Of a DNA stretch of 64,000 nt, positions 48,275 to 59,750 are shown piece after piece. The stretch is taken from NCBI GenBank assembly GCA_038503035.1, contig JAVSML010025175.1:248001-312000 (forward strand), read 5' to 3'. The stretch comes from Crocodylus rhombifer. Lineage: Eukaryota; Chordata; Crocodylia; Crocodylidae. Under the pieces are notes generated by a model. That model saw nothing but the letters and a program-made list of their open reading frames with translations. It was not told where the DNA came from and did not search any database. A program made the position numbers and the translations under genes. The first letter of the stretch is position 1. Each line of letters begins with the position of its first letter.

Positions 48275-49362
48275 CAGTGGTCACCAACCCAGGGATTGCA
48301 ATTGACCAGTCAATCCCAGAGCCTCTTTAGGTCGATCCTGGGCTGGGGGGACAGCTGGGTGCACACACATCCGCAACCCCAGCAGGTCAATCTGTGGGGG
48401 AAGGAAGGGGTGGGAGCCAGATCAAGGCCCCCGCAGTGAGGGACTGACCTGTGGCTCATCCAGGAGCAAGGGAAGGTAAGTAGGCCCTCAGCCGTACTGG
48501 GTGGTGGGAGGACTGGAACTCCAGCGGGGCTCCCTCCCCAACTCTGTGGGGGCAGCAGTGGAGGTAACAGAGGTAGCTGCTGCTGTGCCTTGAGCCCCAG
48601 CTCAGCTCAGTAGCAGGGACTCATGTGGTATTGGGCCCTGGTCTGGCCAGGTCTAGGACTCTCTGCCGCCCAGGGGTGCATGGTGGAGGGCTCCTGCCAC
48701 TGGACACAGTCCAGCAGGGGTCCCGGGGTCCATGCCCCCCCACCTGTGCTCCTGGATGAAGCGGCTTCAGCTGTGGGCTGCCTGCTGCCCCCAGAGCACA
48801 GGGGAGGAAGGGGCACAGGCCTCCACAGCACAGGTGGGGGCCGGGTCCCAACACCACGCTCCTTTGGCTGCCATACAGACACGGCTCAGCCCAGCAGTGG
48901 CAGAGAACTGGGCTCAGGCCCCAGCCCAGCCTGCTCTGGGACTCTCCACTCCCCTGGGGTTCATGGAGGTTCATGGGTGGGGCGTAGCCCGGAAGAGGCC
49001 TCGGGCACCCATACCACCCCCCAGATGTGGTCCAGGCACAGCGGCCAGCCCCCAGCAGCAGCCACCTCATTCTGGAGCAAAGGGGGGCAAGGCACAGGCC
49101 TCTGGAGCACTGGGGAGGGCACAGGCCCTTAAGCCTTCGCCAGCGGTGGGAGCCCTGCCCACCCCACACATACACCCCTGGATGGCGGAGAGTCTCAGAC
49201 TGGGCCGGGCTGGGTTCTGACCCCAGTTCTCTGCTGCTGCTGGGCTGGAGGTGGGGTGGGAGCAGGGCAGGAAGCAGGGCAGGTGGGAAGGCACAGTAGA
49301 TCCTGGGGTGCCCCTTACTTCCAAAAAAGTGATCTTCACCATAAAAAGGTTGAAGACCACTG
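48275..49362. mobile_element. GC-rich hAT-type element (1088 bases)
   Basis: Terminal inverted repeats are CAGTGGTCACCAACC and, from the other end, CAGTGGTCTTCAACC. The flanks are CTCTACTT (48267-48274) and CTCTACAT (49363-49370), a 7-of-8 match for an 8-base hAT duplication of the nTCTAnnn style. The interior is very GC-rich and gives long chance open frames on both strands but no transposase motif. It is unusually long for a non-coding member of this class. Confidence 0.85.
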
Positions 49363-51837
49363 CTCTACATTGTTTGTATAGCTGCAATGTCCAAGGGTTT
49401 CATGCCGACTCCCTTGATCTGAGGAATAGGACAAGACAACATATCTTGACACAAGCAGGGAAGGCTTGGGGGATTTTTAGTTTGATTTTAGGTATGTTCT
49501 GAAGTTTTTCTACAATTTTTACTTCCTTTCTTATAAAAAAGTATACTAAGTGTCATTTCACTAATTCAAACTATTTAAACATGTAAATCATGCATAAATA
49601 AAATCTAGATATGCTATCATGCTTGCCTTAAAGCAGTGGAAAAGGAACAGTGCAGTACTTCAGTTCTGGAAGATATTGCTCTGGCAATGTATTTGCTGGC
49701 AAAGGAAGAGAGCTGTCTGAAAAACCCAAAACAAACCTGCTACTGGCCAACAGAAGGAAAACATGCATAATAGGAAGCTTTTTGTCACTCTTTTAGCCAG
49801 ATCTAAGCTATTTCAATGGAAATCTGCCTTAATCAAATGAAAGGCAAAACAAACATCCACACAGAAGGCATTCTATTTTTTGACTGTCTTACTGTATTGG
49901 GGCTTTTTTCTTTTCAGTTTGCTGGTAGTACTGTCAAGCATACAGGTTTTGTAACTCATTCTCAAGGTAGTTGTTACAACACTACTACCTATCCCTGAGG
50001 TTTGTTAATGATCCTCAAACACTCCCAAGATGACTTATGGGAGCTAACATGGGAGGTATGCCAATCTACCCCACACCCCCCAGCAATGAAACTTTATTCC
50101 ATATCCATGCTTCAAGGAAGTGTGTAAAATAATTAAATGAACAGAGAAATATCTGCTTAGAAATCATAATGTACTGTAGGGAGTGGAATGGGTTTGTATA
50201 AGGAAAGGTCACATACCATCAATCGCATGATTGAAATTAGGCAGGAAATTCATGACACAAGTGAAAAGTTAAGTAAGATCCAGTCACAAAGAACCAGAAG
50301 GAAAAATTTATAATTTTTAAAACCAGCTCAAATCTAGAATTCTAGAAAAGTTTTGATATTTTTTAAAACTACTTCTCTTCACCAGCAAGGCACTCAACAA
50401 CAGTGACCTTTTCTCAGCCTTGCTGTTGTCTGTTCCCCCACTCTCTACTGTCCTGTCCAGAGTCACTTCTATACTCTCTCTTTTTGTTGCTTTTCCTCAC
50501 TTCTGCCTTTCTGTAACCCTGTTCTTCTGCTGGGAATAGGCTACTGATTTGCATCAACCTTTCATTCGCCTCCTCCACGTGGTTGAGTGGACTAAAAACA
50601 CTAACTGTGCAGCCAACATGGGCAGTCCACTGGGTCTACACCAGTCTCTGTAGCCAACAGCACACAAGGCAATGTCATGGCTAGCATCACACCCACCTGC
50701 TTTTGACTCCCTATAACCAAGTACTCATTTACAGTTGGGCTGATTAGGGGATGGCCTTTGGTGCAAGTCCATAGCAAGATTTGAACTTACTCTTCTGGAA
50801 CCACTGCAAAGCATCTTTACCATTTTTTCATCACCACCGCCCCCCTTGTACTACATCTGCTGCCACTGTTCCTTTACATAGGATTTACAGTAATGCATAT
50901 TACTATGGTAAGCAGTCCTTGGTTGTACTCCGAGACTGTAAATCCTATGGTCTGGGAATTGTTTGGCATAGTTCTCCTGTTGCACAACATAGTCTACACC
51001 TACAGCACTCAAACAAATCAGTAGAACAGTCTATATGTGAATAAGTGTTCCTGCACCAGCAATGTAGAACTAGTTTCCCTAGTAGTGTTTCATGATCTAA
51101 TGATGCTTTAAGGGCAACTTAATTGCATGTAATTGTATGTAAATAATATTCTGCCAAAGAAAAAAGGCAAATGGAAGGAGCTTTAAAGAAAATCCTCAGC
51201 AATAAATCTAGCCAGAATTAACAGAAAGAACCAGGAGATTACGACATCACACTTCTATTGTACTGTTCCTTTTACAGACACATACTTTGTATGCTGCTCA
51301 GCTGCACAGCATTTCTGTGGGTCAGAATTTTGTTCGTTTCCAAAGGAGTCAGCCCCAAATCAAGAAATTCAGTTGTTATATGGTTCTGCACAAAGCATGG
51401 TAGGTTCGATGGACCTTGCCCTGCTCAGGTTTATGCCATGACAGCTGTATTTTAGCAGATGAAATGCTAGCCCCCTGGCAAAACTCTCATTGAGTAATTC
51501 CATCAGCTAAAGTCAGCACATATTCTATGCATTGCTAGCAATTCTTAATATTCTCCCTCATCTAAGCCATATTTATAGAATGTGCACAAACACAGACTGG
51601 GTGAAGGGTGACAAATACAAATTTCCTACATGCAGGTATTATTGAAAGTTAATTGCCATGAATAACCTTCCAGGGATACCTACATATAACTGGAATTCCC
51701 ACAGACTTGGACTCCCCATTACCAATAAGGCATATATTTGCCCGAAGAGATAAAGGATTTGCCATAACCTCTCTATGCTCCTTGATTTCAGGGAACATGA
51801 CCTTTGCAGTTTCCCTTCTATATACACAGACCCCCTC

Positions 51838-51920
51838 CCCCACCCCAACACACACGCACACATACCAGAAACATTTCTACTTTTGCACTACACACACACG
51901 CATGCACGTGCGCACACACA
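51838..51920 (+). repeat. AC-rich simple sequence
   Basis: Interrupted (CA)n with CCCC and CGCA variants, flanked by a partial direct duplication: the phrase CCAGAAACATTTCTACTTTTGC near 51865 recurs as CCAGAAATATTTCTACTTTTGC near 51939. It gives low-complexity histidine/threonine-rich open frames that are not genes. Confidence 0.75.
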
Positions 51921-52301
51921 CAGCCATCCACCCACCTACCAGAAATATTTCTACTTTTGCATCTCGCAGCCTGCTCAGCGACTTCATACAGAGAAGTCAT
52001 TATTGCTGCTACATGGTTCCCCCCACCTGGAACTCTCGCCCACTCCACAGATTAAAGGCAGTCAACATTACAAGGCTGCCATTCCCAAAGCTCCCTTTGG
52101 ATCAAGATGCAAGGATACTAAGGGCACAGACAGAAATGTAGCTCCCCATTGTAACTCAGAACACTTTGCAGGAAGCGATCTAAGTTTCAAGGACCACCAG
52201 GACCAAACAGAAATTTTCTATTGGTTCCAGAGGGGAGGGGAATCTAGCTCCTGGCTTCAAGCCTCCCACCAGTATCTTTTAGCAACAGGCCCTCCTCACT
52301 T

Positions 52302-52503
52302 CCAGCCTACCAGCTGTTTTCAGAATGGGGGGGGGGGGGAAAGGGAGCAGAGGACGCACATTCTAGAGGTTCCCCAGACAGTGCTGGAGGGTGGGATGGG
52401 TAGACAGGAGCACCCACAAGATGGCACGGGCTGAAAAACCCCCAGACCAAACCTCCTCTCCTCCCTTTCCCCCCACCCATTCTGAAAACAGTGACAGGCT
52501 GGG
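52302..52503. repeat. Inverted repeat with 42-base arms
   Basis: The left arm (52302-52344) reads CCAGCC..CAGCTGTTTTCAGAATGGG then a G run; the right arm (52462-52503) is its near-exact complement, with CCCATTCTGAAAACAG and a C run. The spacer is about 118 bases. A poly-G run of 14 lies in the left arm. It could be a foldback/MITE remnant or a local inverted duplication. Confidence 0.75.
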
Positions 52504-53282
52504 AGGCAGCACAGACAAAAGTTATTGAAGACGCTCTGTTTTGAAACATCTTCATCTGAATACTCATGCAATGACGGTTCAAATTTTTGTGAAATCAGGC
52601 CCTTTTAAAGTGCTTTGCAGCCATGCATTTCTGTTTGGTCACAGATATAGAGTGCTTTCAGAAGCTAGATCAGGCAAAAACTATCACTTCTGTCTGTGTC
52701 CTAAATTTCAATGATATTGTCAGACTGCATGGAGTCACTCCAGTGATGCAAAGCAGGATGTATATGATGTACACATTTACATACACACATGCACGCATAT
52801 CATAAATTTAAATAGCCTTTTCTTGACTATACACCCACTGGATGCTCTCCACGTGGCAAGTACTCTGGGCTACCAACCATGTTTCCAGAAGGCTCATATA
52901 AGCTCTCCAAATGTGTTTACAATATCTTTTCCATGGGAACACATAGAAGGCAGGTGCATCAAACATAAGATGCAATACAATGATGATGCATATAAACATT
53001 TAAGACAACTCTTTTGTTGACAGAACTAAAAATCCCAACCCTGAAACTTCTTGGAAATAACGTATCAAGCTACAAATATGTAACTTTTCATCCCCCCAAA
53101 AGTTTATTTTTAATCTTCTGCTAAATTATAAAACAAGATCAATAATTCTCCCTAATCTCCTTTTCCATACTATTATGATGACAGTACTTTTAATAGCTTA
53201 AAAAAATTGACCTGGTATTGTATGGTCGGTAGTTTGCTTATTTGCCTGTGTCCTAAGGATGAAGAAGAGAAAAAGAACTTAC

Positions 53283-53355
53283 CTTCAAAATGGGAGCCAT
53301 AAAAACCGACACACCAGTCAGAATGAACACAATGATACCAGTTACCCTCTGTTCC
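53283..53355 (-). CDS. SLC4A4: SLC4A4 coding exon (TM11 region)
   Basis: This 73-base exon lies between a TTTCAG acceptor and a GTAAGT donor. The first base completes the arginine codon of the previous exon, and the remaining 72 bases encode [18 protein letters not shown] followed by MAPILK. This is the SLC4 EQRVTG motif that opens the next membrane helix (TM11 in the band 3 fold). The reading is continuous in phase with both neighbours. It differs from the mammalian sequence I recall by a few conservative changes (II for TL, V for L). Confidence 0.96.
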
Positions 53356-53509
53356 CTGAAACCAAGTCAGAGAAGTTACTGAATCAGCTTGTGCTTTATT
53401 TCTAGTTTCCTTTTTTTTTTCAAGTCACAAAGAGAAACCACCCCCTCATTTGTAAAGATCAATTTTAGGGCATATTTTCAAAGATGAGTGGCAGTAGTAT
53501 GCCAGCAAG

Positions 53510-53997
53510 TTCATGCATACATACATGCACACGCCAAAGATTGCTCTGCACCTCTTGAAAATGCAGAGTACACACATTGGACAAATCCAGACGTGCAGGC
53601 ACTTGACATTTGTGACACCACAAACTGCACACCTGGCGTATTAAAACATGCCTTGTGCTGCAAATTTGCCACATGGGGCACAATTTGCTACTGGGAAATC
53701 CCAATAGTAAAAAAAATGACATCACAAAAAAGCGCCACAACACATGCTCCAAGAGCATGTGCCAGCAGGCACGGAGGCTCGGTCCTCCCAGGAGATGCTC
53801 TGGCTGCTACCCAGTGTCTCCCCTCCTCTAGTTGTCCCCTGGCTCCTCTAGTATGCCAGGAGCTGGGAGCAGCAGGGAAACAGCATTTTCTCTGAAGTGG
53901 AGCATTTTGCCCTGCACCAAAACCCACGTGAAGGGGTGCATACAGCAGCAAAAAGTAGCAGCATAAATTTGTCCCCACTGTATGTACACGCCCCAGC
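53510..53997 (-). mobile_element. Interspersed repeat, family shared with 15340-15660
   Basis: Read on the minus strand it starts GGGGCGTGTACATACAG and passes through CTACTTTTTGCTGC, GGGCAAAATGCTCC and CTGCTCCCAGCTCC. The plus-strand copy at 15340 has corresponding words in the same order (GGCGCGTCCATACATGC, GAGCTTTTTGCTTCAG, GGGGCAAAATAACC, TGGCTCCTCCCAG). Both ends of the 53.5 kb copy carry a GGCGTGT-type word in direct orientation. No coding capacity; class unknown. Confidence 0.45.
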
Positions 53998-54280
53998 ATA
54001 CGACAGCGTGCCCATTGGTGTGTTTCCCTCAATACCTTACTTGTGAAGACAACAGCTGCATACTTTGCACTGTTTGCACCCATCTGTGAAAATCTGGCCC
54101 CCCATTGTTGTTTAAAAACCGAGACTGATCCCTAAAGGCCATTTTTCACTTTGGCAACTGTAAAACAAGCTCAGCGGTAGTAGTGAATTTATAGAGTGTT
54201 ACCGGTCAATACTGAGAAACGTGTTTAAATGTTTAACATGAAAAATCAATTGGCAGGCTAAATTCTATACATATTACTGG

Positions 54281-54508
54281 GGTGCAGGTTGTAGCCATGT
54301 TGGTCTTAGGACATAGGCAGACAAAGTTCTTTGGGTCAATCTGATCTCTTTTATTAGACCAACTATTTCATCCAGGAAAAGCACACCAACCGCAGAAGCT
54401 TCCTCAGCTTGACGAAGGGTTTTTAAACCTGAAAGCTTGCAAAAAAATTTTTTTCCAACTATTTAAGTTGGTCTAATAAAAGATATCAAATTCACCCAAC
54501 GAACCTTG
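54281..54508 (+). mobile_element. Palindromic interspersed element with 13-base target duplication
   Basis: The 228-base unit starts GGTGCAGGTTGTAGCCATG and ends at CCCAACGAACCTTG. Both sides carry TACATATTACTGG (54268-54280 and 54509-54521), a perfect 13-base duplication. Internally TATTAGACCAACT (about 54354) is answered by AGTTGGTCTAATA (about 54467), so the ends are complementary. Compared with the 4.3 kb copy, the right end is truncated. It encodes no protein. Confidence 0.75.
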
Positions 54509-55478
54509 TACATATTACTGGCAATTTGTGTGATAAGCAAATTGACAACAAATTGTTTCTTATTGAATTGTGCATTAGCGGCATATTTTGAGTCCTAATC
54601 TTAATATTTTGTAGTTCAACACTTCAGATAAATATCTTTCATTGAGGGAAGGAACCACAGATGTCTATTCTGGCCAGCATAAGGGTAAATTCATAATCTA
54701 ATTAATCTGAAAGTTTGGGAATTCAATTCATACTGAAGTACCTAAATAACTGGCTCTAATTTTCACAAATGCTGAGGCTCCCACTGAAAGCACTTCAGAC
54801 AACTTAATTCTGTACCTAATTACAGAGTTAATTGCCTCATTAGGTTGAATTGGTTGCTCTAGACCCTACAAGTTTGATTTTCTTTTTTACTACTGTATTT
54901 GCTTGCGTGTCTATCCTAATGCCCAACTACAAAATTATCTGTAATAAAACTATTCCCTTCCTCAAGGCTTGGGAAACATGCTCTAAAAATCTGGATAAGG
55001 TGCACAAAGAAGAAAGGGGATTCAGCTGCAAAACACTGGAGAGTTATGCAGCTAAATCCCTTATGATACTAAGAACAACTCAACTTTCCTATTTCATGCT
55101 CAAAGCTGTAAAATAGTAATGGATATCCATTAATGAAACTTTACAGGACCTCATACTGATTAAAATTCATTATGCAAAAGCTTGTCAATTTTAAGATATG
55201 TTGAAGGGTAATGAAATACATAAAGTCCAACACAATAGGGTGTGTGCCTGTCATACATGCACACAGAACAGCTTATTTTTTTTTCCTTTTAAGCAAAGAA
55301 CATCGCAGGAAAAGAACAAGAGCTTTAAGGAAAACTTAGAGGAGCTGAAGACTTGCTGTAAAACTGATAGCCAGTTTCCCTGAATCACTGCTGTTTTTTT
55401 ATGGTAGGTCATTTAATCATCTGAACACTGAACTTTTAGCAAGCAAGGCAACTAAGGCCCCTCTTTGGTTTGGCATAC

Positions 55479-55657
55479 CTTACTCCCAGAAACTTGGGTT
55501 GTTCTCCTGGTGCTGAGGTTTCTGTCTCCATCTTCAAGCTGTCAATGTGTGCAATGGAGATCACAGTAGCAGCAACATACCAAGGCAGGCCCATGAAGGA
55601 ACAGACAATCATCAGAACAGCCACCCAAAACAAGTCCAGATGATATCCAGCACCTTT
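55479..55657 (-). CDS. SLC4A4: SLC4A4 coding exon (TM10 region)
   Basis: This 179-base exon follows the acceptor CCCTCCACAG and ends before the donor GTATGC. It encodes 59 codons plus two bases, starting [16 protein letters not shown] and ending PKFLGV(R). It contains a hydrophobic segment and the SLC4 signature [18 protein letters not shown]. By alignment with band 3 (SLC4A1) this is the end of TM9 and TM10, whose N-terminal part lines the ion site. The band 3 arginine in TTVRSVTH is replaced by isoleucine (ATVISIAH), as in sodium-coupled relatives. The split arginine codon AG/G is completed by the next exon. The donor GTATGC is weaker than the other donors in this gene. Confidence 0.96.
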
Positions 55658-57545
55658 CTGTGGAGGGTGACAGGTGACAAGTGCAGTGTTAAAGTTAATT
55701 ATTCCAAATGTCTTAGGGAACCCAGTGCTCTCTCACAGCTTGAAAGAAACAGCCACTGTGTCCAAAGCAAACAGCAAATCAAATAGATTTAACAACAAAT
55801 AGATCAAGCAGTAAATATCAACAGATTATTGTGGGGAATGACTTAGGTTGATCTGAGAGATCCAGGAAAACCGAGGAGAATATGGCATGATACTCTTTGG
55901 AGGATAAATGATTAATATACCTACTGAACACGCGCAATTTAACTGTAAGCAGCCTAGTAAGCAGTTTGGATGGAGATCCAAATTGTAAACCTGGCAATTT
56001 GCATGCCTTTAACTATCACCGCCTACACAAGACACACATGGATAACAATTTGGAGGGTGTTACTGAACATAATCAAGCCCTTTAACCAGCACCATGATGG
56101 AGTACATCTGGATAAATCCAGCTCTGAGCTGAGAACAACTGTAGGAAGTAATACAAACCAGAAAAAAACTAGGCTGGACACGCACCAAAGCTTGACAAGA
56201 ATTTTAACAATCAAAACAACATTTTGTACACCTCCCAACAAAAATATATTGCCTGAATATATTCTAGGCATAGTGTTTCAAAGCTCCTCCTGTCCATCTC
56301 TGTTATAAAATTTGTATTTATATACATACACACAATTTCATATTGGTATTTGTCTAGGTAAAAGTCCCAGTTATTTTATTAGGTAACATGGCGAGGAAGA
56401 AAACAAATGCACCAAGCCCCTGTAGCGTCCATGAAAACAGAACTGTCTGTGTTCACAGTGTGAGGTAGTTATAGCAAGAAGAGAATTTGGAAAGTGTTAA
56501 GGCATGGAAAAATGGTCCAGAAAACAGGATCACAGCTTGTAACAGAGCATTAGCTATTACACTATAGATCCTATTACAAATATACATCACATGTCTCTTC
56601 ACAGAGTGAAAGGCCAGGATCTCACCTGCTGCTTCTTACAAGTCTGATCCTTTTCTCAGAAATCTCATTTAGGAGGAAGCTTAAGCAAAAAAAAATCTAT
56701 TAGTGTGAAGGAAAATGCAACTGGCAGTGTACGTCTGCACAAGCAAAATTACTCATTCCTTCAAAATCTGCCAGAGGAAAGGCAGTGCCAAATGACTACC
56801 CAGACAGATACATGCCAGGGACTGTCTCCTTCCTTCCTCTTGTTCTATGTTATCTGGACGCTGCTCCCATTAGCCCCCATGGGTTTCGTGAATACTCGGT
56901 ACTTGCGGGAGTCAGGCTTTTCTCTTTGGGAAAATGGAAGTTGCCCATAATCCCACACTTTTCATGCACCCGCTCTATCTACCCAGCAAGTCCTTTTGGG
57001 TTGGAAACATCCTTTCTTTTGGCGTAAACTACTTTAGCAGTGACTGCCAAATTATCTCCTCCTATTTTAAACGATTGCCCAATTTACCCCTTAGTAAAAG
57101 CAGTCCAAAGCTAACTTTTAATTTTAAGAAGCTACTGGGAAATACCCATGGGCAAAATCATTTTCTGAAACTTGTGTGATGGCAACCTTCAATTCAAAGG
57201 GTTATAAAAGCTAGACTGTGTCTGTTAAAAGCCAACATTGGCCATCAGTTATCACACTGTGATATATGAGATCCTGGACTTAGAGCAGAAAAGAACTGCA
57301 GGATTTAGCTGCAATAGGGAAACTGGTGGCAGTCACTACAATAATGGCCACCATTGTAACCATATCTTCAGACATCCAGATATGTTCCCAGTTGTTGAGA
57401 GCAACACGAACAAACAAGAGCGTTGAAGCATTTTTAAGGAAAAAAGCGGTGTAAGTTTGCCAAACTGAATTAGAAAAAGTTCAACCTCTTCTAACTATTT
57501 AATATGAGAAGTCTATGGCAATAAACTTTGAGAAAACTGGTTATT

Positions 57546-59750
57546 AACTGATCATCGCTTGCTGGAGTTTACCATCCAGCACAGGGTGTCAAGGACCAGT
57601 AGCAAGGCGGTAGCCCTAGACTTCAAGAGGGCCAACATCAACGAGTTGAAGAGACTAGTGGGAGAGGTGCTGGGGTTCTCAAGGGCAGGGGAATTCAGCG
57701 CCCAAGATGATTGGTCATTCCTTATGGAGACAATAGTCAGGACCCAAGGGGTGACCATTCCAACAAAAAGCAAGGGGGTCAGGAGTGCCCGAAAGCTCCC
57801 CTGGGCGGCTAGGAATGCCTGATCACCAAAAAGGCAGCGTACACCCAGTGGAAGGGGGTTACTATCTCCAGAGAGTAGTATACCTCCTGTGCTCGGGCCT
57901 GTAGGGGGGCTGTCAGGAAAGCTAAGGCGGACATAGAGCTAGGACTTGCCTCCAAAGTCAAAGATAACAAAAAGTCCTTTTTCAAATATATAGGGAGGAT
58001 GAAGAAAGCACCAGGAAATGTGGGGCCCCTGCAAGATCCTCTGGGCAATCTGATGGTTGCGCCAGAGGAGAAAGCAGACCTCTTTAACCAATTCTTCACC
58101 TCTGTTTTCTTGGGCAGGGACCGGGACTTCCCCACTGTGATGCAAGATGGACTCGAGGGGAACGCCTCCAGACCTCAGGCTGGGGAGGACTGGGTTAGAG
58201 AGCTTCTGGAGGGGCTGGACATGTTCAAATCAGCGGGTCCAGATACTCTCCACCCCAGGGTGTTGAGGGAGCTAGCAGGGGTTATTGCAGGGCCCTGGGC
58301 ATGGCTTTACGAGTGTTCGTGGTGCCCAGGCAAGGTGCCGGATGATTGGAAGATAGCTAACGTGGTCCCCATCTTTAAAAAGGAGGAGGGAGGACACAGG
58401 CAACTATAGGCCCATCAGTCTTACCTCAATCCTAGGGAAACTCTTTGAGAAGTTCATCATGGAGCACATCTGCAATGGGCCGGCCTCAGAGATGATGCTC
58501 AAGGGCAACCAGCATGGTTTCATTAGGGACAGGTCATGTCAGACCAACCTGATTGCCTTTTCTGATCAGGTCACAAAAGCATTGGATGCAGGTGTTGCTG
58601 TGGATGTAGTCTTTCTGGACTTCAGCAAGGCCTTTGACACCGTCTCCCACCCCATCCTCATTAAGAAATTGAGTGACTGTGGCATTGAGGCCTACACAGT
58701 CAGATGGATTGCAGATTGGCTGAAGGGTCGCACTCAGAGGGTGGTGGTGGATGGGTCGTATTCAACCTGGGGAGAAGTGGGCAGTGGAGTCCTCCAGGGC
58801 TCGGTCCTTGGGCCTGTGCTGTTCAATCTCTTTAAAAATTTGGATGACAGGGTGAAAAACAACCTGTTTAAATTTGCTGATGATACCAAAATTTGGGGTG
58901 AGGTGAGCACACTAGTAGGGAGGGAAAGACTGCAGCAAGACTTGGATAGGTTACAGGGGTAGGCTAGCAAAAACAGGATGCTTTTCAATACTGACAAGTG
59001 CAGGGTGCTGCACTTGGGCAGTAGTAACCAGCAGCACACTTATGGGAAACTCCCTTCTTGAGAGCATGGAGGCAGAAAGGGATCTTGGAGTCATTACTGA
59101 CTCAAAGATGAATATGGGCCGACAATGTGAGGTCACAGTTGGCAGGGCTAACCGGACCTTGTCGTGCATCCACAGGTGCACCTCTTAGCAGGTCCAAGGA
59201 GGTGATCCTCCCCCTCTATGCGACACTGGTCAGGCCACAGCTGGAGTACTGTGTCTAGTTCTGTGCACCCCACTTCAGGAGGGATGTGGACAACATTGAG
59301 AGGGTCCAGAGGAGGGCCACCCGAATGATCCAGGGACTACAGGGCAGACCCTACAACGAGAGATTGCAGGACCTGAACCTGTTCAGCCTTCACAAGAGAA
59401 GGCTGAGGTGGACCTGATGACTGTGTATAAACTCACTCGGGGGGACCAGAAGGGTTTGGGAGAGACCTTGTTTCCCCTAGCGCCCCCTGGCATAACAAGG
59501 AATAACGGCCACAAGTTGTTGGAGAGCAGGTTTAGATTAGACATCCGTAAGAACTACTTCACAGTTAGGGTAGCTAGGATCTGGAACCAACTTCCAAGGG
59601 AAGTGGTGCTGGCTCCTACCATGGGGGTCTTTAAAAGGAGGCTTGATGTCTACCTACCTGGGATCATTTTTTTTCCTCCTGCCCTGGCAGGGGGTCAGAC
59701 TTGAAATCTATAAGGTCCCTTCCAACTCTACTTCTATGATTCTATGATTT
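57546..59750 (+). mobile_element. CR1 LINE, 5'-truncated, 2.2 kb
   Basis: The element starts inside the endonuclease domain (DHRLLEF, equivalent to the SDH motif region), runs through the reverse transcriptase and ends with the CR1 3' UTR and CTATGATTCTATGATTTT. There is no clear target duplication, as is usual for CR1. It belongs to the same subfamily as 18231-20209 and to the tail at 1-240, and lies in opposite orientation to the former and to SLC4A4. Confidence 0.95.
57559..59704 (+). pseudogene. CR1 ORF2 remnant (endonuclease C-terminus and reverse transcriptase)
   Basis: Open segments at 57559-57822, 57999-58409, 58459-58962 and 59408-59704 are pieces of one ORF2. Visible motifs are KSFFKYIGR, VFLDFSKAFDTVSH (RT motif A), GSVLGPVLF, the catalytic FADDTKIW (motif C) and the C-terminal WNQLPREVV...FKRRLD. 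The ORF is broken by a TAG in the linker near 57880, a small frameshift after IFKKEEGG (58395), a stop after LDRLQG (58962) and further shifts after 59040. It cannot make a full protein. Confidence 0.93.

Larger units (their letters stand above)
46580..53282 (-). other. SLC4A4 intron (6.7 kb)
   Basis: It contains the 1088-base hAT element (48275-49362), AC-rich simple sequence at about 51838-51920, and an inverted repeat (52302-52503). The remainder (46580-48266, 49371-51830 and 52510-53282) shows nothing I can name. Confidence 0.85.
53356..55478 (-). other. SLC4A4 intron
   Basis: It holds a repeat related to the one at 15340 (53510-53997) and the palindromic element with a 13-base duplication (54281-54508). 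The rest is featureless. Confidence 0.8.

Noticed and set aside
48621..49220. Overlapping open frames of 160-184 codons on both strands
   Set aside because: They lie wholly inside a GC-rich hAT-type element and have no transposase or other motif.
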